Of a DNA stretch of 28,886 nucleotides, positions 14,660-20,858 are shown piece by piece (position 1 is the stretch's first letter; every line of letters starts with the position of its first letter). This DNA is from W0P28-013 sp963621145 (GTDB lineage: Bacteria > Bacteroidota > Bacteroidia > Bacteroidales > Paludibacteraceae). The stretch lies in NCBI GenBank assembly GCA_963621145.1, contig CAVFDI010000016.1, positions 1 to 28,886 of the forward strand, read 5' to 3'. The notes beneath the pieces are model-generated. The model searched no databases. It was not told where the DNA came from and saw only the letters and a program-made list of their open reading frames with translations. Made by a program: the position numbers and the translations under genes.

Positions 14660-15196
14660 CTAAAACGTGTAGCGCACCGAAGCTGCAATTGCCCAATCGA
14701 AGAACGAGGTGGAATAATTTTCGCGGAACCGCATGCCGTAGCCAGGACGGAAATCGAGCGAGATGGCGAGCGGCGCATCGTCTAGACCGAGCTCCACACC
14801 AGCAATGGCATTGATGCCCCATTTACCTGAAGTGAGGCTGAAATATCCGAATCCTTGAGCCAAGCCAAGACTCAAACCGCCGCCAGCAAACCAACCAATG
14901 CCGCCCCAGTTCCAACCTGTGATGTTGTCCTGATAAACCACATTCGGATTGGCTACAAAGGTCCAAAAATGCATATCGCTGGTGTAACCATTAGAACCGC
15001 CCACAGTAGCGAGCATCTGAAAACCGAGATCGGCGTGCAGTGCCAATTGGTCGGTGAAGAACATTTTGTAGCTCACGCCTTCGAGCGAACCCACCGACAC
15101 ACCAATGCTGTGTTTGTAGGGTTGTTGAGCCTGTGCCGACGCTGCTGCAGCCACTAGCGCAACAACGAGCAGAATTTTTTTCGCAAATTTTTTCAT
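14660..15196 (-). CDS. Small outer-membrane beta-barrel protein
   Basis: The 178-residue protein has a signal peptide ending in SAQAQ (MKKFAKKILLVVALVAAAASAQAQ). The rest is rich in glycine and aromatic residues in alternating strands: HSIGVSVGSLEGVSYKMFF, LALHADLGFQMLA, GGIGWFAGGGLSLGLAQGFGYF, GINAIAGVELGL, ISLDFRPGYGMRF. It ends in a typical barrel C-terminus, SVRYTF, with a terminal phenylalanine. This suits an eight-stranded OmpW/OmpX-like outer-membrane barrel. The gene has its own -7 box and terminator, so it is probably monocistronic. No specific function can be assigned. Confidence 0.83.
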   Translation of the reverse strand: MKKFAKKILLVVALVAAAASAQAQQPYKHSIGVSVGSLEGVSYKMFFTDQLALHADLGFQMLATVGGSNGYTSDMHFWTFVANPNVVYQDNITGWNWGGIGWFAGGGLSLGLAQGFGYFSLTSGKWGINAIAGVELGLDDAPLAISLDFRPGYGMRFRENYSTSFFDWAIAASVRYTF

Positions 15197-15222
15197 AGAA
15201 TTTTCTTTTTTGTTTGATTATG

Positions 15223-15230
15223 CAAAGCTA
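15223..15230 (-). promoter_or_regulatory. -7 box for the small outer-membrane protein gene
   Basis: TAGCTTTG on the minus strand matches TAnnTTTG, 26 bp before the ATG at 15196. No TTTG lies at the usual distance. Confidence 0.55.
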
Positions 15231-15277
15231 CAAAAAAATCGGGTAACGATGTTGGTTTTCATCGTCGCACGAAAAAA

Positions 15278-17332
15278 TTATTTCAACAGACTGATGCTGC
15301 GTTTTACAAATTCGGCTAAGTCTTTGCCTTTCAGCATGTTGTTGGCCAGCAAAGCAAGATCGACGAGCTGTTTCACGCGGTTGTGCGCTGCTGCAAAATC
15401 GGAATAGATGGTCTGTTTTTTCTCTTTCAACTCGGTGGTTTGCTTTGCAATATGCTCGAGTTCCTCTTTTTCGGCAGTTGGAATTTCTTCGTCCTTCTTG
15501 CCTTTGTGAGCCTCGTTCAGGGCATTGCGGCGCGTTTCGAGTTCGGTAAGTTCGGTGGCAAGCGGTGCAATTTTTTCGCCACAATCGGCCTCTTCTTCTT
15601 TCAGCAGGTCGGCAACCAACGGGTGAGCCACATTCAGCACCACATTGTAGTTGGCTGGCATTTCGCCGTAGAAACTCATCATCGGATTGCCGCCAGTAGC
15701 CGCCATGTCTTTCATTCGGCGCATCCATTCGTTTTGCGTGATGACCACGGGTTGACCGTCGACACCAAGATTTTCGAGCGCAACCGTAAATTCCGTTTTT
15801 TCTATTACGGGCAGTTGCGAGCGGAACACCGCTGTGAGCGCGTCGGTCTGAGCGTCGGTCAGTTCCACTTTGGCGGCATCGGCTTTCACAATCAGCTTTT
15901 CAACCACGTCGGCATCAACGCGAACGAAGCGCGATTTTTCGTTCTTCTGCTCCATTTGGCTCAGCCAATGTGCGTCCAGTTGCCCGTCCATCAGCAGCAC
16001 ATCGTAGCCTTTCGACTTGGCCGATTCGATGTACGAGTGCTGCTCGGTGGCATCGTTGGCATAAAGGTAGATAAGGTTGCCGTCTTTGTCGGTCTGGTTG
16101 GCGCTGATGAGCGTCTTGTACTCGTCGAAAGTGAAGTATTTGCCATCGACATTTTTGAAAAGTGCAAAGTCTTTGGCGCGCTCGCAGAATTTTTCGTCGG
16201 TCAGCATGCCGTAGACGATGAACAGGCGCAGCGCGTCCCATTTCTCCTCGAACTGTTTGCGATCGTTTTTGAAGATTTCTTGCAAGCGGTCGGCCACTTT
16301 TTTGGTGATGTGCGACGAGATTTTCTTCACATTCTGATCGCTTTGCAGGTACGAACGGCTCACATTCAGCGGAATGTCGGGCGAGTCGATTACGCCGTGC
16401 AGCAACGTCAGAAAATCAGGCACAATGCCTTCGACCGAATCGGTTACGAAAACCTGATTGCAGTAGAGTTGAATCTTGTTGCGCTGCAAGTCGATGTTGT
16501 TTTTGATGCGTGGAAAATAGAGAATGCCCGTGAGGTTGAACGGATAATCCACGTTCAGATGAATGTGAAACAGCGGTTCTTCGGCGTAAGGATAGAGTTC
16601 GTGATAGAATTTTGTGTAATCCTCCTCTTTCAAGTCGGCTGGTTTCTTGGTCCACGCAGGCTCGGTGTTGTTTATGATGTTGTCCTCGGCAGTTTCAACC
16701 TCTTTGCCATCTTTCCACTCTTTCTTTTTGCCGAAAGCTATTGGCACGGGCAGGAACTTGCAGTACTTTGTGAGCAGCGTGTTGATGCGCGCCTCTTCGA
16801 GGAATTCTTTGTCGTCGTCGTCGATGTGCATCACAATGTCGGTGCCGCGGTCGGCTTTGTCGCAAGGTTCAATCGAAACCTCGGGCGAGCCGTCGCAAGT
16901 CCAATGCTGCGCAGGTTCATCTTTGTGCGATTTTGTGAAGATTTCCACCTTCTCCGACACCATAAATGCCGAGTAGAATCCCAATCCAAAGTGACCGATG
17001 ATGGCGTTGGCGTCGTTTTTGTATTTGTCGAGAAATTCGGTTGCGCCCGACAATGCGATGTTGTTGATGTATCGCTGAATTTCGTCGAGCGTCATGCCAA
17101 TGCCGCGGTCGCTCACGGTCAGCGTCTTCTTGTCGCGATCGATGCTCACTGTGACTTTCAGATCGCCCATTTCGCCTTTGAATTCGCCCACCGAAGCCAG
17201 CGTTTTCAGTTTTTGTGTGGCATCAACGGCATTCGAAACTACTTCGCGCAGAAAAATCTCGTGGTCGCTGTACAAAAATTTCTTGATGACGGGGAAAATG
17301 TTCTCCGTCGTAACTCCAATATTGGTTTTCAT
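15278..17332 (-). CDS. htpG: Molecular chaperone HtpG (Hsp90)
   Basis: This is the bacterial Hsp90, a homodimeric ATP-dependent chaperone of 684 residues. The N-terminal GHKL ATPase domain has E30 (catalytic), N34 and D37 in LREVVSNAVDAT, D75 and G79 in SDRGIGMT, and the lid motif GHFGLGFYSAFMV. The middle domain carries LYFPRIKNNIDLQRNKIQLY, close to the family segment around the catalytic arginine, and the C-terminal dimerisation domain follows. The length exceeds that of E. coli HtpG by about 60 residues. The extra part lies mainly in a charged C-terminal stretch (LEEE...KGKKDEEIPTAEKEELEH) that looks helical. A consensus promoter precedes it. I see no CIRCE element. Confidence 0.97.
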   Translation of the reverse strand: MKTNIGVTTENIFPVIKKFLYSDHEIFLREVVSNAVDATQKLKTLASVGEFKGEMGDLKVTVSIDRDKKTLTVSDRGIGMTLDEIQRYINNIALSGATEFLDKYKNDANAIIGHFGLGFYSAFMVSEKVEIFTKSHKDEPAQHWTCDGSPEVSIEPCDKADRGTDIVMHIDDDDKEFLEEARINTLLTKYCKFLPVPIAFGKKKEWKDGKEVETAEDNIINNTEPAWTKKPADLKEEDYTKFYHELYPYAEEPLFHIHLNVDYPFNLTGILYFPRIKNNIDLQRNKIQLYCNQVFVTDSVEGIVPDFLTLLHGVIDSPDIPLNVSRSYLQSDQNVKKISSHITKKVADRLQEIFKNDRKQFEEKWDALRLFIVYGMLTDEKFCERAKDFALFKNVDGKYFTFDEYKTLISANQTDKDGNLIYLYANDATEQHSYIESAKSKGYDVLLMDGQLDAHWLSQMEQKNEKSRFVRVDADVVEKLIVKADAAKVELTDAQTDALTAVFRSQLPVIEKTEFTVALENLGVDGQPVVITQNEWMRRMKDMAATGGNPMMSFYGEMPANYNVVLNVAHPLVADLLKEEEADCGEKIAPLATELTELETRRNALNEAHKGKKDEEIPTAEKEELEHIAKQTTELKEKKQTIYSDFAAAHNRVKQLVDLALLANNMLKGKDLAEFVKRSISLLK

Positions 17333-17369
17333 AGTGCTTTTGTTTTTTTAATTTCTGCTCGTTACATTG

Positions 17370-17401
17370 CAAAGTGAGTGCCAAAATGCGCAACTGACAA
17401 A
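17370..17401 (-). promoter_or_regulatory. htpG promoter
   Basis: On the minus strand TTTG (17398-17401), a 20-bp spacer and TCACTTTG (17370-17377, one mismatch to TAnnTTTG). The htpG ATG lies 37 bp downstream. Confidence 0.65.
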
Positions 17402-17566
17402 ATGGCAGAGTTGGTGAATTGATAGGTTAGAGGTTAGAGTTGAAAGGAGTGACATTGCCAAAAAATCTGCAAAAAAGAATGTACAGCCGAAAACCAAAGT
17501 TTATTTTGAATTTTTTCTGAATAATTTTCGATTTTACATTGAAAAAAAATAGTGTTGTAAAAATGC

Positions 17567-17596
17567 TTGTGGTATTGTTTTTTTTGCTTAACTTTG
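17567..17596 (+). promoter_or_regulatory. Promoter of the secreted paralogous-domain protein
   Basis: TTG (17567-17569), a 19-bp spacer and TAACTTTG (17589-17596) match the Bacteroidota consensus. The leader to the ATG would be about 75 nt. Confidence 0.72.
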
Positions 17597-17676
17597 CAGC
17601 GTCTTATGGTGTGTAGCAAAAACCGAGAAACAATTTTGAACTATTAAGAACTTAAAATCAAATTAATTTTATAATC

Positions 17677-18432
17677 ATGAAAAAAGTAATTTTTTCTCTC
17701 GTTGCCCTCTGTGTGGGCATGTGCGCCATGGCGCAAAGCAGCATTTACGTGCACGAAAAAGGTGGTAAATGTACTGCGTATCTTATCGAAAATCTCGATA
17801 GCATTTCGTTTTCTAAGGGCATTACCACAGGCACTGAAAATGGCCACACGTGGGTTGACCTTGGCTTGAGTGTGAAGTGGGCTACCATGAATGTGGGCGC
17901 AACTTCTCTCGAAGAACCTGGCAACTACTATGCTTGGGGCGAAATCATCACAAAAGACAATTACGATTGGTCAACTCACACGCATGCCGATGGCAGTGAA
18001 AATGCTCTTACCAAGTATTGCAACAATTCAAGTTATGGTAAAGAGAGTTATTCCGACGCATTAACTACGCTTGAAGCCGCCGACGATGCTGCTACGCAAA
18101 TTTGGGGCGGCAAATGGCGCATGCCAACCATAGAAGAGTGGGAAGAATTGATTAACAATTGCACATTGACAAGAACAGACAATTATGAAAACACGGGCAA
18201 GTGTGGTTATATAGTAGAAGGAAAAAACGGCAACTCCATTTTTATTCCTGCGACTGGTTTTCTTGAAGAAAATTCTAAGTACGGCGAAAGCAGCTGTTAC
18301 TATTGGTCGAGTTCGCTTGGCGTGTCCGACCCGCACAAAGCCCAAGACGTTGAGCTCAAAACTAATGGTTGCTCCAAGAACGAACACGACCGCGTTTATG
18401 GATGTCCTGTTCGCCCTGTTTTGAGTAAATAA
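17677..18432 (+). CDS. Secreted protein with Fibrobacter succinogenes major paralogous-type domain
   Basis: The 251-residue protein has a signal peptide (MKKVIFSLVALCVGMCAMAQ). A short beta segment follows (YVHEKGGKCTAYLIENLDSISFSKG), a kind I know from many Bacteroidales surface proteins. From about residue 62 it shows the paralogous domain: VDLGLSVKWATMNVGA, YYAWGE, WGGKWRMPTIEEWEEL, FIPATGF, YYWSSS and the closing RPVLSK. This domain family is expanded in Bacteroidota and related to C-type-lectin-like folds, but its biological role is not established. The protein is probably exported or surface exposed. It stands alone between two divergent or convergent neighbours. No reverse transcriptase or template repeat of a diversity-generating element is present nearby. 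Confidence 0.85.
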   Translation: MKKVIFSLVALCVGMCAMAQSSIYVHEKGGKCTAYLIENLDSISFSKGITTGTENGHTWVDLGLSVKWATMNVGATSLEEPGNYYAWGEIITKDNYDWSTHTHADGSENALTKYCNNSSYGKESYSDALTTLEAADDAATQIWGGKWRMPTIEEWEELINNCTLTRTDNYENTGKCGYIVEGKNGNSIFIPATGFLEENSKYGESSCYYWSSSLGVSDPHKAQDVELKTNGCSKNEHDRVYGCPVRPVLSK

Positions 18433-18449
18433 TTTTGATTGCATAAAAA

Positions 18450-18603
18450 AATTGTAGGGACGTGGTGCGCCGCCTATTCAATTAACAATTGAAAATTGAT
18501 AATTGACAATTATTTCGCGCGGGATTTACAATCCCGCGCTTGTTCTTTTATTAGGATTTGCAATCCGAAAAAAACGGGCGAATAATTATTCGCTCCTACA
18601 ATT
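18450..18603. repeat. Palindrome-rich composite element, about 154 bp
   Basis: The ends form an imperfect 13-bp inverted repeat: AATTGTAGGGACG at 18450-18462, complement of CGCTCCTACAATT at 18591-18603 (11 of 13 match). Inside are a perfect 10-bp hairpin GCGCGGGATT-TAC-AATCCCGCGC (18517-18539), a 5-bp hairpin GGATT-TGC-AATCC (18554-18566) and a perfect 16-bp palindrome GCGAATAATTATTCGC (18578-18593). No coding frame. It may be a MITE or REP-like element, and the first hairpin may also end transcription from 17677-18432. Confidence 0.7.
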
Positions 18604-18640
18604 CAACGTTTCAACAATTCAACAATTCAACAATTCAACA
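18601..18640 (+). repeat. Octamer tandem repeat ATTCAACA, five units
   Basis: ATTCAACG, TTTCAACA and three copies of ATTCAACA, contiguous. It begins within the right end of the composite element and ends 11 bp from the thioesterase stop codon. Confidence 0.85.
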
Positions 18641-18650
18641 AACAAAGATG

Positions 18651-19028
18651 TTAATTCAGCTTGCTCATAAACTTCTGAGCGTCAACCACATAGCGAATGT
18701 GCGTGCCGTTGGCTATTGTGCCGTTGCCGTCGGTTGCGCTGATGGCAAAGGTGAGTTTTCGCCCATCGATGGCGGTGAGGGTGGCGGTGGCTTCTATCTT
18801 TGCACCAAGTGCGCTCGGTTTTAGGTGCGCAAGGTCGATGTGCGAACCTACGGTGGTGCTGCCTTCGGGCAGAGAGTCGGCTACGGCAAGCATGGCGGCA
18901 TTTTCGCACAAAGCAACCAACGCTGGCGTGGCCAACACTTCGAGGTCGCCACTGCCCATGGTCGCTGCCAAATGCTGCCGCGCCACAGTGAGTGTGCTAG
19001 TGTGTGTAAGTCCGAGTGTCATTTTCAT
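18651..19028 (-). CDS. Hotdog-fold thioesterase, FlK-like
   Basis: The 125-residue protein is a single hotdog domain. VLATPALVALCENAAM (31-46) and VGSHIDLAHLKPSALG (60-75) match the FlK-like thioesterase group. The catalytic triad of FlK (Thr42, Glu50, His76) aligns at exactly the same spacing with T34, E42 and H68, and FlK Gly69 with G61. The FlK phenylalanines that select fluoroacetyl-CoA (33 and 36) align with G25 and D28 here, so fluoroacetyl-CoA is not an expected substrate. A general acyl-CoA hydrolase is likely. The ATG at 19028 overlaps the stop of the ATPase gene by four bases (ATGA), so translation is probably coupled. A frame open further upstream lies inside the ATPase gene and is not needed. 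Confidence 0.85.
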   Translation of the reverse strand: MKMTLGLTHTSTLTVARQHLAATMGSGDLEVLATPALVALCENAAMLAVADSLPEGSTTVGSHIDLAHLKPSALGAKIEATATLTAIDGRKLTFAISATDGNGTIANGTHIRYVVDAQKFMSKLN

Positions 19029-20158
19029 AATTTTGATTTTAACCACAATTCCATAATTGGGTCGGTGAGGAAAAAACCTTCGGTAGTGAGCATAATGTAT
19101 TCTTTCTCGCACAACACTTTTTGTAGGCGATCTACATTGGATTTGCTACCCAATTGGTATTCTTGAAGTACTGTCGACGATGTAAACTGGTCGTGTTGCC
19201 CCGCTGCAATGGCTTTCAGAAAGTTCATTTGGTAGCTCGACAATTTGCCTGTTTGCTCCATAAACAGGGGCGTGCATTGTATAAGCAGATCGTTAATGCC
19301 TTCTTTTATGCTTTGCTCCGAAACGACGTCATTGGTGTTAATCATCACATTCCACGCCAATTGTTGCACATAAGACGACTGATTTCGAACTGTGTCGCAA
19401 ATGATTCGAATCTGATTTTCGGCGATTTTCAACCCTTTTTCTTCAAATTTTTGATGAATAAATGGTATCCAGTCTTCGGTGGAAATGGGTTGCAGATAGT
19501 TTGGCTCGCCAAATTGGTAAAATGGCATCGATTTGTTTTGAAACAGGTTGTTCATTATGTGCTGACGGCTTCCAAAAAGGCAGTACGACACGTGTTTCTG
19601 ATGTTGCCATACGCCACGCATGCGTTTTTGCACTTGTAGCGAATCGGGCCATTCTGCTACTTGCTGAAACTCATCAATGCAAACTACAATGTGTTTTCTC
19701 ATTTGCTTCGCAATAAGTTCTGGCAACTGAAGAATCTCTTCTGGCGTGTACTCCTTTGGCGTGATGCCCAGCGAAACCGAATAATCGTAAGCAGGATCGG
19801 AACTGAACGAAATTTTTGGCGTTAGTCGAGTTAGAAATTTCTTGGTTTTCCCCAAGAAAATTTCCATTCTATTTGAGGTCTGTCTCAAAACAGATTCAGC
19901 AAATTTATTGTAGAAATCGTATTCCGATTTGCAGTCGTAGATGTCGACATACACGGTGTGAACTATGTTTGGGTTCACTACTTGTTGCACCCTTTTTACA
20001 AGTGATGTTTTTCCCATTCGTCGCGGCGAGATAAGAACTACATTTAGCCCGTTCTCAAAGTCCATTTTCAGACGGCGTGTCTCCTGAATTCTATCTGTAA
20101 AGTTTTCGCCAGATACCGATACACCATAGATAAAAGAGCGGTTAATTCCTTGTACCAT
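19025..20158 (-). CDS. AAA ATPase with C-terminal winged-helix-like region
   Basis: The 377-residue protein belongs to the archaeal-ATPase-like P-loop group common in Bacteroidales. Walker A is SPRRMGKTS (44-52, K50) after an N-terminal FIYGVSVSGENFTDR segment typical of the group. Walker B is VVCIDEF (158-164, D162-E163). A sensor-like FGSR follows (near 216), then a helical region. The C-terminal 80 residues (LSSYQMNFLKAIAAG...GSKSNVDRLQKVLCEKEYI) look like a winged helix, as in related NTPases. I chose the ATG at 20158. A TTG two codons upstream is less likely. Its cellular role is unknown; this group has been linked only loosely to mobile elements and DNA. It overlaps the thioesterase gene by four bases, and a 33-bp palindrome covers its promoter. 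Confidence 0.87.
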   Translation of the reverse strand: MVQGINRSFIYGVSVSGENFTDRIQETRRLKMDFENGLNVVLISPRRMGKTSLVKRVQQVVNPNIVHTVYVDIYDCKSEYDFYNKFAESVLRQTSNRMEIFLGKTKKFLTRLTPKISFSSDPAYDYSVSLGITPKEYTPEEILQLPELIAKQMRKHIVVCIDEFQQVAEWPDSLQVQKRMRGVWQHQKHVSYCLFGSRQHIMNNLFQNKSMPFYQFGEPNYLQPISTEDWIPFIHQKFEEKGLKIAENQIRIICDTVRNQSSYVQQLAWNVMINTNDVVSEQSIKEGINDLLIQCTPLFMEQTGKLSSYQMNFLKAIAAGQHDQFTSSTVLQEYQLGSKSNVDRLQKVLCEKEYIMLTTEGFFLTDPIMELWLKSKL

Positions 20159-20172
20159 AGTCAATTACTTTA

Positions 20173-20205
20173 GTTCACAAGTTTGTGGTCCACAAAGTTG
20201 TGAAC
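20173..20205. promoter_or_regulatory. 33-bp near-perfect palindrome, candidate operator
   Basis: GTTCACAAGTTTGTGG (20173-20188) and CCACAAAGTTGTGAAC (20190-20205) are mirror complements around T20189, with one mismatched pair (20181 and 20197). It covers the -7 box and presumed start of the ATPase operon promoter, the classic position for a dimeric repressor site. It starts 15 bp from the ATG. Confidence 0.72.
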
Positions 20206-20222
20206 CGTAAAATCAGCGCAAA
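20193..20222 (-). promoter_or_regulatory. Promoter of the ATPase-thioesterase operon
   Basis: On the minus strand TTTG (20219-20222), an 18-bp spacer and CAACTTTG (20193-20200, one mismatch to TAnnTTTG). The -7 box lies inside the palindrome. Confidence 0.55.
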
Positions 20223-20264
20223 ATTACAACAAAAAATGGAATGAAAAAATGTTCGCCTATTTGA

Positions 20265-20804
20265 CTATTTTTTCTCACAAAAATATCGCCAGAGCGATGC
20301 GGCCATCAAGGCTTGGCGTATCTCGTTGTTGGCAAGCATCTGGCGCACTTCGTCCTCGCTGAAAAGATGCACTGTTAGGTCTTCGGTTGGATCCAAATGT
20401 TGCTCGGTGGTGATGCGCTCAACACCCGTGGCTACGAAACAATACGAGAGATTGTTCATGGTGCTGGCGTTGGCCGAAAGGGTCATCGCTAGTCGCCACT
20501 CGCCGCCGCCAAAACCCGTCTCTTCCATCAGCTCGCGCTTGGCCGCTGCCATTGGCTCTTCGCCTTTTTCGACGCAGCCCGCACAAAGTTCGAAATGTGT
20601 CTCGCCAAGCGCATGGCGATATTGCCGCACCATCACAAACTGCCCGTCGCGCGTTATGGCAATCACATTTATCCAAGTTGGATATTCCAAAACATAATAC
20701 TCTGGCATCACTTTGCCATTGGGCATCAGCAACTTGTCGCAGCGCACCGTGAGCCACGGACGACGAAAAAGATACTGACTATCAAGTGTTTTCCATTCAC
20801 CCAT
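20265..20804 (-). CDS. Nudix hydrolase, ADP-ribose pyrophosphatase type
   Basis: The 179-residue protein has a complete Nudix box, G-x5-E-x7-RE-L-x-EE-x-G-F, at 76-98 (G76, E82, R90, E91, E94, E95, G97). The preceding strand pattern (VIAITRDGQFVMVRQYRHALGETHFELCAG) matches the NudF group that cleaves ADP-ribose and related nucleoside diphosphate sugars using Mg2+. The region after the box contains a long insert typical of this group. The exact substrate cannot be fixed from sequence. The start lies 54 bp after the helicase stop on the same strand with no promoter box between, so it may be the second gene of a helicase-Nudix transcription unit. Confidence 0.88.
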   Translation of the reverse strand: MGEWKTLDSQYLFRRPWLTVRCDKLLMPNGKVMPEYYVLEYPTWINVIAITRDGQFVMVRQYRHALGETHFELCAGCVEKGEEPMAAAKRELMEETGFGGGEWRLAMTLSANASTMNNLSYCFVATGVERITTEQHLDPTEDLTVHLFSEDEVRQMLANNEIRQALMAASLWRYFCEKK

Positions 20805-20858
20805 TTTTGTGAAATAAATAGTTAAGAATAAATAATGAATAATAATTTCTGTGAATAA

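Larger units (their letters stand above)
17333..17676. other. 344-bp divergent intergenic region
   Basis: It holds the htpG promoter on the minus strand and the promoter of the paralogous-domain gene on the plus strand. Two direct heptamers GGTTAGA (17425-17438) lie between. The rest is AT-rich. I see no coding frame. Confidence 0.6.

Noticed and set aside
15383..17377. 664-codon open frame on the plus strand
   Set aside because: It is the exact codon-aligned complement of htpG, has no domain sense, and is explained by avoidance of TTA, CTA and TCA codons in htpG.
17333..17420. CIRCE heat-shock operator upstream of htpG
   Set aside because: I looked for the TTAGCACTC-N9-GAGTGCTAA inverted repeat and did not find it. 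The 'GGCACTCACTTTG' there has no matching arm.
17677..18432. Target protein of a diversity-generating retroelement
   Set aside because: The fold type would fit, but no reverse transcriptase, template repeat or adenine-biased variable region is visible in the window.
19025..20158. Transposon- or defence-type ATPase system
   Set aside because: No nuclease, transposase or toxin partner lies nearby. The only coupled gene is a thioesterase, so a defence label is not supported.
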